Positions 1 through 9,817 of a stretch of DNA of 64,000 nucleotides are shown in pieces. Source of the DNA: Psychrobacter immobilis (GTDB lineage Bacteria; Pseudomonadota; Gammaproteobacteria; Pseudomonadales; Moraxellaceae); contig NZ_CAJGZM010000003.1 in NCBI RefSeq assembly GCF_904846175.1, positions 62,001 to 126,000 on the forward strand. Reading direction: 5' to 3'. Position 1 is the first letter of the stretch. Every line of letters starts with the position of its first letter. A model generated the notes under the pieces. That model did not search any database, had not been told where the DNA came from, and worked only from the letters and a program-made list of their open reading frames with translations. Position numbers and translations under genes: made by a program.

Positions 1-106
1 CACTAGATTGTTGATGAACGCTATCATCAGTCAAGTGCTTATCGTCTATTTTATCAGCTTCAGAGTGGCTGCTATTGTTATAGGTGTGCTCGGTATCTTG
101 GGACAC
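1..106 (-). CDS. Possible 5' end of an unidentified gene, cut by the window edge
   Basis: On the minus strand a frame stays open from a GTG at 106 to the left edge. It encodes about 35 hydrophilic residues rich in Ser, Asp, His and Asn, resembling the disordered segments seen in other proteins of this window. No strong ribosome binding site precedes the GTG, and the same frame has a stop further upstream. A plus-strand frame (2-142) is also open but reads as a hydrophobic fragment without a start. Which of these is real, if either, cannot be decided here. No function is assigned. Confidence 0.25.
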   Translation of the reverse strand, partial: MSQDTEHTYNNSSHSEADKIDDKHLTDDSVHQQSS

Positions 107-443
107 GGTCAGCTCGCTGTTTATGAGATAGTGATTTTAGGATAAAGACGCCATTTATCTACTATGCGATGACTAGGTCGATATATGAAGGCTATATAAG
201 TCATCACATCACCCATATTTTATAACACGACTAGGATTCCTTTTGTTGGAAGTTCAGTCGATTGGGGTTATTTATTGATATTTAAGGTTATTAACAGGGT
301 AATGAGACGCTACAAGCCTGATAAATTACCTTAGCATCTAACAAAATATGGCTATCTGCGTTAAAATCACTCTATTAATTATTTTCCTTATTCTCAACGT
401 ATTTGTTTGACCACATTCATTTTTAATAAAAGACCATTCTATT
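107..443 (+). promoter_or_regulatory. Non-coding region upstream of valS
   Basis: About 340 AT-rich bases without a convincing gene. A candidate promoter for valS has a -35 TTGATA at 275-280, a 17-base spacer and a poor -10 GGTAAT at 298-303. No T-box or other leader structure was recognised. The promoter is a consensus match by eye only. Confidence 0.3.
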
Positions 444-3407
444 ATGAGTACTCCTAATATCAATACTACGACAAACACTAAAACCAACCTAACCGAATCT
501 ATTCAAGCCGCCTTAAGCCAATTAGAAAACGCCTACAACCCTGCCGAGGTCGAAGCGGGCATGTATCAAGGCTGGGAAGATAGCGGTTATTTTAAGCCAA
601 GCTTTGATAAAGACGAGTCGTTTTCTATCGCGCTACCACCACCGAACGTCACTGGTTCGCTGCATATGGGTCATGGCTTTAACAATGCCATCATGGATGC
701 GCTAACGCGTTATCACCGCATGGATGGTGACAATACGCTTTGGCAACCAGGTACCGATCATGCGGGTATTGCCACCCAAATGGTGGTTGAGCGTCGTCTA
801 GAAGCACAAGGTATCAAGCGCCGTGATATGACTCGTGAAGACTTTATCGATAAAGTGTGGGAGTGGAAAGAAGAGTCGGGTGACAATATTACCCGTCAGA
901 TTCGCCGTTTGGGCAGCTCGGTCGATTGGTCGCGTGAGCGCTTTACCATGGATGATGGCTTGTCTAATGCGGTAAAAGAAGTGTTCGTGCGTCTATTTGA
1001 TGACGGCTTAATTTATCGTGGTAAGCGTTTGGTGAACTGGGATCCCAAGTTCCAAACCGCACTCTCTGATTTAGAAGTTGAAAACGTTGATGAAAAAGGC
1101 AGCTTGTGGCATTTCCGCTATCATTTCACTGATAAAGACCTGACGACCCAAGAGGGTAAAGACTATCTCGTGGTCGCTACCACGCGTCCTGAAACCTTGC
1201 TTGGTGATACTGCTGTTGCCGTGAACCCAAGTGATGAGCGTTATTCTCATTTGGTTGGCAAAACCATTACTTTGCCAATTACGGGTCGCGTTGTCCCTAT
1301 CGTTGCCGATGATTATGTCGAAAAAGACTTTGGTACTGGCTGTGTAAAAATCACCCCAGCCCATGATTTTAATGACTATGAATTAGGTCGTCGTCATAAC
1401 TTGCCATTGATTAATATCCTTGATGAGCGCGCTAACATTTTGCCAGCGATGGAAGTTTATCCTGACCTACAAACACGTGAGCCAACATTAGAAACCACAC
1501 CAAGTGAATATGCTGGGCTTGAGCGTTTTGCGGCGCGTAAATTCCTTGTTGAGCAAGCAAGCCAGCAAGGCTGGCTAGAAGATATCGAAGACTACGCGCT
1601 AAAAGCTCCGCGCGCTGAGCGTGGCGGTACCATCGTTGAGCCATGGCTGACCGATCAATGGTATGTGGCCGTAAACAAGCTTGCTAAGCCGGCGATTGAA
1701 GCGGTAGAAGATGGTCGTATTGAGTTCGTTCCGGCGCAATATAAAAATATGTATATGTCGTGGATGACCGACTTGCAGGACTGGTGTATCAGCCGTCAAT
1801 TGTGGTGGGGACATCGTATCCCTGCATGGTATGACGATGCGACTGGCGAGATTTATGTTGCCCGTGATGAAGCCGAAGTACGCACTAAGTACAATCTAAG
1901 CGATGACATAAAATTGCGCCAAGACGATGATGTCCTTGATACATGGTTTAGTTCGGGTCTTTGGACGTTTAGTACCCTTGATTGGGCTGACGTCAATGCC
2001 GATCCGCGCGTGCTTAAAACCTTTCACCCAACTAGTGTGTTAGTTACTGGTTTTGATATCATCTTCTTTTGGGTCGCACGTATGATCATGATGACCATGC
2101 ACTTCGTCAAAAACGAAGATGGCACGCCGCAAGTACCGTTTAAGACCGTTTACGTCCATGGTTTGGTACGTGATGGTAATGGTCAGAAGATGTCTAAATC
2201 TAAGGGTAACGTCTTAGATCCTATTGACCTCATCGATGGTATTGATCTGGAAGCGCTGGTTGAAAAACGTACCAGCAATATGATGAATCCAAAAGATGCG
2301 GCGAAAATCGAAAAGCAAACCCGTAAAGAGTTCCCAGAAGGTATTCCAGCCTTTGGTACCGATGCGCTGCGCTTTACCTTTACCTCCCTTGCCAGTACCG
2401 GTCGCGATATCAACTTTGATCTAAAACGTGTCGAAGGTTATCGTAACTTCTGTAATAAAATCTGGAACGCCAGCCGCTTTGTATTGATGAATTGTGTGGA
2501 TAAAGAAGGTAATGCGCAAGCGATTGACCAAGCGGCCAATCCTGAGGTTTGGGAGTTACCAGAAAAGTGGATCATGAGTCGTCTAAACTCGACGATTAGT
2601 AATATCCATCAGCATTTTACCCAGTATCGCCTCGATATGGTTAGTCATGATATCTATGAGTTTATCTGGAATGAATACTGTGACTGGTATGTTGAGCTTG
2701 CCAAGGCCAGCCTCAATGATGACTCGGTATCAAGCGAGCGTAAAGCGCAAATCCGTTATGTATTGCTGCATGTGCTTGAGACCGCGCTACGCTTTAGCCA
2801 TCCAATCATGCCGTATCTGACCGAGCAAATCTGGCAGACGGTTGCGCCGCTATTGGGTCGTAAAAATACTGACAGCATCGTCGTTGCTGACTATCCACAA
2901 ACCGATACTGCGCAAATCAGTGAGCAAGTCGAAGCCGATATGGAGTGGCTACAAGAGCTTATCGCCAGCGTGCGTAATATTCGCGGTGAGATGAAACTGG
3001 GCAATGCGGTACGCTTGCCAGTGCTGCTACAGAATATCTCTGCTGATGAAGATGCGCGCCTATCACGTATCAAAAATCAGTTTAAAGCGCTTGCCAAAGT
3101 TGAGAGCTTAGAGATTGTCAAAGAAGGCGATGAAGTGCCATTGTCATCATCAAGTATGGTCGGTCAGCTACGCGTGCTTGTGCCAATGAAAGGTCTTATC
3201 GACCCAACTGCTGAGCTGGCGCGTTTAGGCAAGTCATATGATAAGTTGAAAGGTCAAGCGGAAGGTATCGCCCGCAAGCTAGGTAACGAAGGCTTTATCA
3301 GTAAAGCACCTGCGGAAGTGGTCGATGCTGAGAAGGCTAAACTGGCTGAGTTAGAAGGGCAGTTGACGGCGATGACGGCACAGATGGAAGAGTTAAGGGC
3401 GTTGTAA
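444..3407 (+). CDS. valS: Valyl-tRNA synthetase
   Basis: Class I aminoacyl-tRNA synthetase that charges tRNA-Val with valine in the cytoplasm. At 987 residues it is the usual bacterial ValRS size or slightly longer. The HIGH signature appears as HMGH within [15 protein letters not shown] (residues about 66-80), and the KMSKS loop as [10 protein letters not shown] near residue 580. Between them lies the CP1 editing domain (for example [18 protein letters not shown]) that hydrolyses misacylated Thr-tRNA. The C-terminus carries the anticodon-binding helical bundle and the ValRS coiled-coil arm (last ~70 residues, Lys/Glu/Ala-rich). The first ~25 residues are a Thr/Asn-rich extension. The ATG at 444 lacks a strong ribosome binding site but is the only start that keeps the whole N-terminus. 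A hairpin terminator follows directly, so the gene seems monocistronic. Confidence 0.98.
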   Translation: MSTPNINTTTNTKTNLTESIQAALSQLENAYNPAEVEAGMYQGWEDSGYFKPSFDKDESFSIALPPPNVTGSLHMGHGFNNAIMDALTRYHRMDGDNTLWQPGTDHAGIATQMVVERRLEAQGIKRRDMTREDFIDKVWEWKEESGDNITRQIRRLGSSVDWSRERFTMDDGLSNAVKEVFVRLFDDGLIYRGKRLVNWDPKFQTALSDLEVENVDEKGSLWHFRYHFTDKDLTTQEGKDYLVVATTRPETLLGDTAVAVNPSDERYSHLVGKTITLPITGRVVPIVADDYVEKDFGTGCVKITPAHDFNDYELGRRHNLPLINILDERANILPAMEVYPDLQTREPTLETTPSEYAGLERFAARKFLVEQASQQGWLEDIEDYALKAPRAERGGTIVEPWLTDQWYVAVNKLAKPAIEAVEDGRIEFVPAQYKNMYMSWMTDLQDWCISRQLWWGHRIPAWYDDATGEIYVARDEAEVRTKYNLSDDIKLRQDDDVLDTWFSSGLWTFSTLDWADVNADPRVLKTFHPTSVLVTGFDIIFFWVARMIMMTMHFVKNEDGTPQVPFKTVYVHGLVRDGNGQKMSKSKGNVLDPIDLIDGIDLEALVEKRTSNMMNPKDAAKIEKQTRKEFPEGIPAFGTDALRFTFTSLASTGRDINFDLKRVEGYRNFCNKIWNASRFVLMNCVDKEGNAQAIDQAANPEVWELPEKWIMSRLNSTISNIHQHFTQYRLDMVSHDIYEFIWNEYCDWYVELAKASLNDDSVSSERKAQIRYVLLHVLETALRFSHPIMPYLTEQIWQTVAPLLGRKNTDSIVVADYPQTDTAQISEQVEADMEWLQELIASVRNIRGEMKLGNAVRLPVLLQNISADEDARLSRIKNQFKALAKVESLEIVKEGDEVPLSSSSMVGQLRVLVPMKGLIDPTAELARLGKSYDKLKGQAEGIARKLGNEGFISKAPAEVVDAEKAKLAELEGQLTAMTAQMEELRAL

Positions 3408-3433
3408 CTTGTATCAGCACTTATAGTAAAAAA

Positions 3434-3457
3434 GTCACCAATTTGGTGGCTTTTTTT
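3434..3457 (+). terminator. Rho-independent terminator of valS
   Basis: The inverted repeat GTCACCAA/TTGGTGGC is followed by seven T residues, 27 bases after the valS stop codon. Confidence 0.85.
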
Positions 3458-3542
3458 ATGATTGATTTAAATTTGGTGAGTGGTTTGAATCTCTGCTAAT
3501 GTCGTCTCATTAAATTTAATTATATATTAAGAGAGAATTAAG

Positions 3543-5699
3543 ATGAACAATCAAACTATAAGAAGCGAAACAGAAGTGTTTACTGACCTTGCTAAACTAT
3601 GTAGTTCGAAAGGTTATTTACATGCAATTGCGTATTTTTGTTTTAGAGATAATGTCATAAGTGTAAATGGTGAAGTTCGTAAAGAGGATATATTAAAACA
3701 GTATGGAGATGATCGACTTTTAAGAACTGAGATATCTACTTTAATTGGGTTAGCATGTCTAAACGCGCCAGATTTGACAGTACCTAATCCTAATGAAATT
3801 GGGGAGTACGTTAATGAAACAGAAAATCTGCTTCTTGAGCTTCATGAGTCAATGAACCCTCCTATAGAAGAAATGTTTAAACTAGATGAAAAAAATCAAT
3901 TAGTTCAAGGCTCTAATCCGTTTCAACAAGGTATATTTCTTAGGGAGCCAATATTCTACGGTGGAGAGTCCGCTTATGATTTCCAGTATAGAGATTTATC
4001 AAGACTAAAATATAAGTCAGATGAAGATTGGATAATAAATAACAAAGGCTATTCTTTAGATGAGTTATTTGAAGTAGTTAATGCAGTTAAAAGCTTGCAA
4101 CTAGATAAGATGAGTCAAGCTCTACCTGAGATGCTAAAGAAGCATCCAAAAGATTGGACTTATCTTGATGCTCATATTTTTTCAATTGAGGAAGTTGTAA
4201 TAAAATTAAAATCAAGTCTTGAAATAGCTACTGTTAGAAAAATTATAGAATCATTTGTTAGCAGTGAAAATTATAGTTTCAGTGCTCTTGATGACTTTAA
4301 TCAGAAAAATGCTTTTCCAATAATAAAAATATACGAAGATGAATATATTTTGTTTCAAAGCTATAGCTTATTTGAAGCTTTATATGAATCTCCATTTTTT
4401 TGGTTTATAAGCGATAAAAGCTACTGTAATCAAGCAATGGCTAATAGAGGTAGATTTACAGAAGAGTTTTCTACTGAAAGATTAGCACTAGTTTTTGGGA
4501 GTAGTAGAGTTTTTCCAAATGTAAATATATTGAACGTGAAAGGTGACATTTTAGGAGAAATTGATGTATTGGTTATGTTTGCTGATAGAGCAATAGTCAT
4601 ACAAGCTAAGTCTAAAAAACTGACTATTACTTCACGTAAAGGTAATGATCAAAGTATTAAAGATGATTTCAAGAAAGCGGTACAAGATGCTTATGATCAA
4701 GCGTATTCTTGTTCTAATTTACTCTTAAGTGCTGATATTATGCTTATAGATGAACAAGGAAATCAAATTAATATATCTAATATATTACTCAAAGAAATAT
4801 ATCCTATTTGCATTGTTTCTGATCATTATCCAGCCTTGTTTTTTCAGTCAAGAAACTTTTTAAAGTATAAAGTGACAGATATCATAAAGTCACCATTTGT
4901 CATGGATGTTTTTTGTTTAGATGTTCTAACTGAAATGCTAAAAACTCCCTTGTATTTTTTGAGCTATCTCAATCGTAGAACTGATTATGCTGAAAAATTA
5001 TTAGCATCACATGAGCTAACTATACTCGCATATCATTTGAAAAATAATTTATGGTTTGATAGTGATTTTTCTATGATTCATTTTCATGATGACTTTAGTG
5101 CTGAACTTGATTTAGTTATGTTATCAAGAAGGGATGGCTTGAATGCAAAAGACACCTTTGAAGGCATACTTACTAAATATCAAGGCACCAATATTGATGA
5201 CATAATTAAGCAAATTGAAATGCGTAATGATTCGAGAATTGTTGATTTTGGTTTACAAATTCTTAGATTAAGTGAGAGTACGATATTTGAAATAAATGAA
5301 GCCATAGATGAGTTGTGCAGAAGATCAAAGCAAGATGGAAGAAATCACGACTTAACAATGGGTTTTGACGATGATGGTTTAACGATACATTGTAATAATA
5401 ATGAGTTATTAGAGGCAAGCCGGATACTTAGAGCACATGCAGAGCTAAGAAAATATTACTGTAAATTTACAGAGTGGCACGGTATATGTATTGACCCAAA
5501 AACAAAAAAAATAAGATTTGGTATTAAGTTAGATCATGCGTGGCAGTTTTCAGAAAGAATGGAAAATGAGTTATCTACAATGGCTAAGCCATCAGGTAAA
5601 ATTAATTTAAAAACTAAAGTTAAACCTCCGAAAGTGGGTGTTAATAGCGACTGTCCTTGTGGAAGTAGTAAAAAATACAAAAAGTGTTGCCGACCTTAA
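3543..5699 (+). CDS. Putative PD-(D/E)XK nuclease-like protein with C-terminal SEC-C zinc motif
   Basis: A 718-residue soluble protein with no close family that I recognise. Two elements are visible. Around residues 303-360 there is RFTEEFSTERLALVFG, then GEIDVLVMFADRAIVIQAK; the glutamate, the D341 strand and the Q354-x-K356 pair fit the PD-(D/E)XK fold in its Mrr/NERD-like QxK variant. At the very end (704-716) CPCGSSKKYKKCC is a canonical SEC-C motif (CxCx8CC), a zinc-binding module known from SecA and many accessory proteins. The rest is predicted mixed alpha/beta without membrane segments. The gene is clearly more AT-rich than its neighbours, with many AAA, ATA and TTA codons, and stands alone between valS and a lipoprotein gene, which suggests horizontal acquisition. 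AGAGAGAA precedes the ATG. A role in defence or DNA processing is inference. Confidence 0.8.
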   Translation: MNNQTIRSETEVFTDLAKLCSSKGYLHAIAYFCFRDNVISVNGEVRKEDILKQYGDDRLLRTEISTLIGLACLNAPDLTVPNPNEIGEYVNETENLLLELHESMNPPIEEMFKLDEKNQLVQGSNPFQQGIFLREPIFYGGESAYDFQYRDLSRLKYKSDEDWIINNKGYSLDELFEVVNAVKSLQLDKMSQALPEMLKKHPKDWTYLDAHIFSIEEVVIKLKSSLEIATVRKIIESFVSSENYSFSALDDFNQKNAFPIIKIYEDEYILFQSYSLFEALYESPFFWFISDKSYCNQAMANRGRFTEEFSTERLALVFGSSRVFPNVNILNVKGDILGEIDVLVMFADRAIVIQAKSKKLTITSRKGNDQSIKDDFKKAVQDAYDQAYSCSNLLLSADIMLIDEQGNQINISNILLKEIYPICIVSDHYPALFFQSRNFLKYKVTDIIKSPFVMDVFCLDVLTEMLKTPLYFLSYLNRRTDYAEKLLASHELTILAYHLKNNLWFDSDFSMIHFHDDFSAELDLVMLSRRDGLNAKDTFEGILTKYQGTNIDDIIKQIEMRNDSRIVDFGLQILRLSESTIFEINEAIDELCRRSKQDGRNHDLTMGFDDDGLTIHCNNNELLEASRILRAHAELRKYYCKFTEWHGICIDPKTKKIRFGIKLDHAWQFSERMENELSTMAKPSGKINLKTKVKPPKVGVNSDCPCGSSKKYKKCCRP

Positions 5700-5853
5700 A
5701 GTTTCAGACAATTATATTGTTGTGTGAGGCGTCGTAAATTACTAAGAGTTCGTACTTTATAAGAACACTTACTATTGAAAATAACTCGCCAATCACGCTT
5801 AAGTTCACTCGCCAAAATCCAATAGAAATGGATATCAGCTGCTTTAAACAAGG

Positions 5854-6276
5854 ATGTCTACCATAAAAACATTAACCGCAAAAGCCCTCACTTCCAGCGC
5901 CTTGTTATTAAGCCTAAGCGCTTGCGTCCTTGTATCGCCACCGACTAATGAAGACACCTTAACAGATGCCGATCTTATTCGAGCTGCTGAGCAAAAAGAA
6001 TCAGCGCCAACCGAAGGTGCGCAGCAATGGGTTATTGGTTATCACCATGGTATTGCAGTCGTCAAATCATTCCAGTGCTCAGACCTCTGTCCGCAGAATA
6101 CTTTGCGGGTGATTTATTATGACGTATCGACTGATGCCACTTGTGAGAGTATCGGCGGCGTGACCAAATCCATATTAATCCCAATCGCCATTACTGTAAT
6201 GCCAAAAGAATACTGCTTTCCAAAGGTAATCGCTGATTACTGGAAAAGCTCTATCCTGCCAAATCATAGTGAATAA
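5854..6276 (+). CDS. Small predicted lipoprotein, function unknown
   Basis: A 140-residue protein with a type II signal peptide: a basic start, a hydrophobic stretch ending in LLLSLSAC, and Cys24 as the predicted lipidated residue. The mature part begins with a flexible acidic stretch (PPTNEDTLTDADLIRAAEQK) and then a compact domain with several cysteines (CSDLCPQ, DATCESIGG, EYCFP) that could form disulfides in the periplasm. No family was recognised. The spacing between AAGG and the ATG is too short for an ideal ribosome binding site, but the signal peptide supports this start. It probably sits on the inner face of the outer membrane. Confidence 0.75.
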   Translation: MSTIKTLTAKALTSSALLLSLSACVLVSPPTNEDTLTDADLIRAAEQKESAPTEGAQQWVIGYHHGIAVVKSFQCSDLCPQNTLRVIYYDVSTDATCESIGGVTKSILIPIAITVMPKEYCFPKVIADYWKSSILPNHSE

Positions 6277-6435
6277 CGACCTTCATTTACCTAACTGCTA
6301 AATAAACTACGCTTCAGTAGCAAAACCGTGCAAAATCAGTCTTGAATTGGATTATCGACTTCTTTATCTTTGATAGCTTATATAGGTAGTCCATACCTAA
6401 CGACCTAATGTCTAACACTGACTGATAAAACTCCC

Positions 6436-6858
6436 ATGACTCAACCGAAAAAAGCTTTTTACTATCGACCAAAGTCCAATCAACATAGCAGCCCAACCGT
6501 ACGTTGGACGTTTTTGATACTGGGTTGGGTGTTTTTTGTATTGGGTATTATAGGTATTTTATTACCAGTGATGCCGACCGCGCCTTTTATCTTACTGGCG
6601 GCAGGTTGCTGGGCGCGTAGCTCACGACGCTTTCACTTTTGGCTGATTAATCACAAATACTTTGGTAAATATGTCCGTGATTGGGAAGATCGCCGCGCCG
6701 TACCGCTATATGCGAAGTGGTTAGCAACCATAATGATGACCATATCAACAACGATGTTATTTTTTAACATTCCTGCCGATATGATATGGGTTTCATGGCT
6801 GGTAGCCGTTGTCTGTACTAGCGTAGCGGTGTTTTTATTTCGTTTGCCCAATGCTTAA
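6436..6858 (+). CDS. DUF454 (YbaN-type) inner membrane protein
   Basis: A 140-residue protein of the DUF454/YbaN family. It shows the family hallmark GWVFFVLGIIGILLPVMP followed by TAPFILLAAGCWARSSRRFHFWL, then a cytoplasmic turn (KYVRDWEDRRAVP) and two further hydrophobic helices near the C-terminus. The family is widespread in proteobacteria as a small inner membrane protein; its biochemical role is not established. The start codon lacks a clear ribosome binding site. It stands alone between the lipoprotein gene and the cold-shock gene. Confidence 0.9.
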   Translation: MTQPKKAFYYRPKSNQHSSPTVRWTFLILGWVFFVLGIIGILLPVMPTAPFILLAAGCWARSSRRFHFWLINHKYFGKYVRDWEDRRAVPLYAKWLATIMMTISTTMLFFNIPADMIWVSWLVAVVCTSVAVFLFRLPNA

Positions 6859-6948
6859 AATGATTGTGCTAAATGCCGAAAAACAGTGCAAATAAGGCTA
6901 AAAAACAGTCAATAGTTGCACTTAGTTACACGAAAGATGAGATAAGGC

Positions 6949-6977
6949 TTGCGATACTGAACTATCCTGCCTATAAT
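6949..6977 (+). promoter_or_regulatory. Promoter of the cold-shock gene
   Basis: TTGCGA (6949-6954), a 17-base spacer and a perfect TATAAT (6972-6977). Transcription would start near 6984 and give a leader of about 140 bases before the cold-shock start codon, similar in length to the thermoregulated leaders of cspA-type genes. Confidence 0.75.
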
Positions 6978-7124
6978 ACCCCCAAGCTTAAGAGCAGTTC
7001 TGCACCAAATCATTACCTCGTAGTATTAGTTATAATCCTTCGTTTTAATATTTATCGTTCAGTAGCTATTTGCAAGCGTTACCGGTCACTAGACCATTAA
7101 TAAATTAAAAAGTAGGATTATATT

Positions 7125-7334
7125 ATGTCAGATACTCAAAAAGGTACAGTTAAGTGGTTCAACGAAGCTAAAGGCTTTGGTTTTATCGCTCCAGAAACTG
7201 GCGCAGACGTTTTTGCTCATTACAGCGAAATCACTGGTTCAGGCTTCAAAACTTTAGCTGAAGGCCAAGAAGTTGAGTTCACTGTAACTCAAGGTCAAAA
7301 AGGTCCACAAGCTCATAACATCGTTGCTATCTAA
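7125..7334 (+). CDS. Cold-shock domain protein (CspA family)
   Basis: A 69-residue single cold-shock domain that binds single-stranded RNA and DNA and acts as an RNA chaperone. RNP1 is KGFGFI (residues 17-22) and RNP2 is DVFAHY, next to the aromatic KWFN strand. The length is exactly that expected for the family. The start is preceded by AGTAGGA. A strong promoter, a long leader and a strong terminator frame it as a monocistronic, highly expressed unit. The codon use is biased, as expected for an abundant protein. Cold induction is likely but not shown by sequence alone; some Csp paralogues are constitutive. Confidence 0.97.
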   Translation: MSDTQKGTVKWFNEAKGFGFIAPETGADVFAHYSEITGSGFKTLAEGQEVEFTVTQGQKGPQAHNIVAI

Positions 7335-7371
7335 TTTGTCTTTATAGACAACTAGAGCAAGATGAATAAAA

Positions 7372-7397
7372 AACGAACCTTCGGGTTCGTTTTTTTT
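7372..7397 (+). terminator. Terminator of the cold-shock gene
   Basis: A perfect ACGAACC/GGTTCGT stem closed by a TTCG tetraloop and followed by a run of T. This is a textbook strong terminator. Confidence 0.95.
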
Positions 7398-7474
7398 CGT
7401 CTATTGTTTATATTTATCGCCTATGACTTATGAGAAATGCTTTGATAATAAGACATTAAGCAAAGTCTTAGAAC

Positions 7475-7512
7475 AAAAACGCCGACGATTATTGATAATC
7501 GTCGGCGTTTTT
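7475..7512 (-). terminator. 18-bp perfect palindromic hairpin, terminator of the yeiH-like gene
   Basis: Two perfectly complementary 18-base arms (7475-7492 and 7495-7512), with A-run and T-run ends on both sides. It lies downstream of the minus-strand exporter gene and just after the plus-strand csp terminator, so it can act in both directions. Confidence 0.85.
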
Positions 7513-7553
7513 GGTTTTGGTGTTTAATCAGTAACTTTTTTAGAGTGAAGTAA

Positions 7554-8636
7554 TTAAAGTGAAGCAATGCCGATATTAATCAGTCCGCCGCCAATGATGA
7601 GCCAAGCAAACATTATCGCCCCTAAGATAAGCGGCTTAACCCCCGCTTGTTTAATGGCGCTTAGATGCGTGGTTAAACCAAGCGCAAACATCGCCATGGT
7701 AAGCAATACATCATCAAGTATGACCATACTACGCTCAAAGCTTGCCGTCATCGGCACCCAAGTATGCAGTAACACCACTAATATAAAAATAAAGGCAAAC
7801 CATGGCACTTTGACTTGTTGTACACGCTTCATCAATGACGGTTTTTCACCATTTTTGCTACTACCTGTGGTCAAAGCAAACGATAAAATCAGTAAAAAAG
7901 GCGCAAGCATCATCACCCGTATCATTTTAGTCACAACTGCCGTATTGCCAACCTCAGTGCTAACAGCATTACCTGCGACCACCACTTGCGCCACTTCATG
8001 AATGGTTGAACCCGTATAAATGCCGTATTGCTGGGCGTTTAACCAAGGTTGCAGCCAGCCAAGCTGATATAAAAACGGATAAAGAAGCATGGCAATCGTG
8101 CCAAAGACTACCACGGTAGCGATAGCGATAGTCACTTTATGGGCTTCCGCTTTGACCACTGGCTCTGCGGCAATCACCGCCGCCGCACCGCAGATACTGG
8201 CACCAGAACCAATCAATAACGTCGTTTGCTTATCGACTTTGAGCCATTTGGTGCCAAGCCAATAGGTAAGCAAAAACGTTGAGGTTAATACCAGTGCATC
8301 CGTCATAACGGCTGGCATACCGACACTAGCGACTTGTGTCAAGGTTAGCTTAAAGCCATAAAAAATAATGGCAAGACGTAATATTTGACCTTTAGCAAAG
8401 TTAACGCCAGCATCAAGTTGCTCGGAAAAATTTGGGTACAGTGTATTGCCCAATACCATGCCAAATAAGATTGCTAGCGTCAACGACGACAGACCGACAA
8501 TACGCCCGTCCGACCACGTATCTAAGCTCATATTCAGCCACAAACAAAACAAGCTACCCATCAGCACGACGATCAGTCCCAAGAGATGGCGATTATGCGG
8601 GAAGTAGTTATGCATGGTTTGTGTCATTGCGTTCAT
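7554..8636 (-). CDS. yeiH: YeiH-family (UPF0324) membrane protein, putative sulfite/sulfur-anion exporter
   Basis: A 360-residue, highly hydrophobic protein of the YeiH/UPF0324 family with about ten membrane helices. The family signatures LAILFGMVLGN, GFKLTLTQ and the conserved loop LIGSGASICGAAAVIAAEPVVKA are present, as is YTGSTIHEVAQVVAAG-like IYTGSTIHEVAQVVVAGNA. The ATG at 8636 has AGGATG upstream. It is divergent from a LysR-type regulator. In enterobacteria yeiH likewise neighbours the LysR gene yeiE, and YeiE has been linked to sulfite stress. Export of sulfite is therefore the best guess, but the substrate is inferred. Confidence 0.85.
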   Translation of the reverse strand: MNAMTQTMHNYFPHNRHLLGLIVVLMGSLFCLWLNMSLDTWSDGRIVGLSSLTLAILFGMVLGNTLYPNFSEQLDAGVNFAKGQILRLAIIFYGFKLTLTQVASVGMPAVMTDALVLTSTFLLTYWLGTKWLKVDKQTTLLIGSGASICGAAAVIAAEPVVKAEAHKVTIAIATVVVFGTIAMLLYPFLYQLGWLQPWLNAQQYGIYTGSTIHEVAQVVVAGNAVSTEVGNTAVVTKMIRVMMLAPFLLILSFALTTGSSKNGEKPSLMKRVQQVKVPWFAFIFILVVLLHTWVPMTASFERSMVILDDVLLTMAMFALGLTTHLSAIKQAGVKPLILGAIMFAWLIIGGGLINIGIASL

Positions 8637-8678
8637 ATCGTACGCATCCTATTATTTATCAACTATAATCGAAATAAG

Positions 8679-8690
8679 CATAAGCTTATG
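8679..8690. promoter_or_regulatory. 12-bp palindrome in the yeiH/LysR divergent promoter region
   Basis: CATAAGCTTATG is a perfect palindrome in the 192-base gap between the exporter and its putative regulator. It is a candidate regulator binding site; the gap also contains the divergent promoters. Confidence 0.4.
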
Positions 8691-8828
8691 AATAGACAGT
8701 ATAAGTCATACCGATTTATAATAAAAACAGATTAATAAGATATAAACTATCGATTTTTTGGGTTAATAATCGGTTTTGAAACTTAGGTTTTTGAAAATTT
8801 ACAGGGTGCATAGGATGTCAAAGCAATT

Positions 8829-9761
8829 ATGAAAAAAACCATACAGATGCTGCCAAAGATTACCCTTAAACAGCTATCAGTGTTTGTCAGTATTTATCAA
8901 ACGGGCAGTACCAGCCGTGCCAGTGAGGCGCTGCATTTATCGCAGTCAGCGGTCAGTAGCGCGCTGACAGAATTAGAAGCAAGGTTGCAGATGCCGCTAT
9001 TTGAGCGCGTCGGGCGTAGGCTTAATCAGCATCCAAACGCCCATCCTATTTATATACAGGCGCAAGCCATCTTGGGGCAGGCTTTAACTCTAGAGCATTA
9101 TCATAAACATCAAGCAGGGCAGATTCATATTGGTGCCAGTACCACTATCGGCAATTATGTGCTACCGCCGCTGCTTGCCAAGCTATATGCCGCGCTACCG
9201 GATGCTCATATCGATATGTATATTGCCAATACCCAAGAAGTGGTCAGCGAGGTTGAGCAATTGAGTATTGATATTGCTTTAGTAGAAGGTATGCCGCGCC
9301 CGACAGATATGAAAGTGATTGAGCAGCGTGCTTGGCGGACCGATACCTTGATGGTATTTGCTAAGCGTAAGAGTAAGTGGCTGACAGACATGACCTATAA
9401 CGATAAAGAGAAATGTTATGAGCTGAGCGCGGAACAACTGGCAAGGCTGCCGCTGTTGGTAAGAGAGGCGGGCTCTGGTACACGGCAAATTATCGATGAG
9501 CAATTATTGCAATACTTGCCGCATGCCGAGATTGTGATGGCGATTCAGCAATCAGAAGCCATCAAACATATGGTGAGCGCCGATATCGGACTTGGCTGTT
9601 TATCACAGCATGTCATTGAAGCGGAGCTTACAGCAGGAAAATTGGTTCAAGTTAAGGTCGCGGGTATAGATTTGTCGCGTACGTGGTGGCTAGTCTGGCA
9701 TAAAGCTCGTCACCAAAGCCCGATTTGGCAAAGCTTTATTGATATTTTGACAGAAGATTGA
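8829..9761 (+). CDS. LysR-family transcriptional regulator (YeiE-like)
   Basis: A 310-residue LysR-type regulator. The N-terminal winged helix-turn-helix (residues about 12-72) includes LKQLSVFVSIYQTGSTSRASEALHL in sections, with SQSAVSSALTELEARL as the recognition region. The C-terminal two-lobed periplasmic-binding-protein fold (about 95-305) binds the coinducer, with IHIGASTTIGNYVLPPLL as its first strand and helix. It is divergently transcribed from the yeiH-like gene, the classic arrangement for a LysR regulator controlling its neighbour and itself. Together with the YeiE resemblance this suggests a sulfur-compound ligand, which is inference. Confidence 0.92.
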   Translation: MKKTIQMLPKITLKQLSVFVSIYQTGSTSRASEALHLSQSAVSSALTELEARLQMPLFERVGRRLNQHPNAHPIYIQAQAILGQALTLEHYHKHQAGQIHIGASTTIGNYVLPPLLAKLYAALPDAHIDMYIANTQEVVSEVEQLSIDIALVEGMPRPTDMKVIEQRAWRTDTLMVFAKRKSKWLTDMTYNDKEKCYELSAEQLARLPLLVREAGSGTRQIIDEQLLQYLPHAEIVMAIQQSEAIKHMVSADIGLGCLSQHVIEAELTAGKLVQVKVAGIDLSRTWWLVWHKARHQSPIWQSFIDILTED

Positions 9762-9817
9762 TTTTTTTAGTAAATATAGAGGCGCGGGCGAAGATATTTA
9801 TTATTTTAATTGATAAT

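Noticed and set aside
6314..6496. 60-codon minus-strand ORF near the DUF454 start
   Set aside because: It overlaps the real gene in antisense and has no protein-like features.
6873..7100. 75-codon plus-strand ORF before the cold-shock gene
   Set aside because: It spans the csp promoter and leader, lacks a ribosome binding site and has no recognisable protein pattern.
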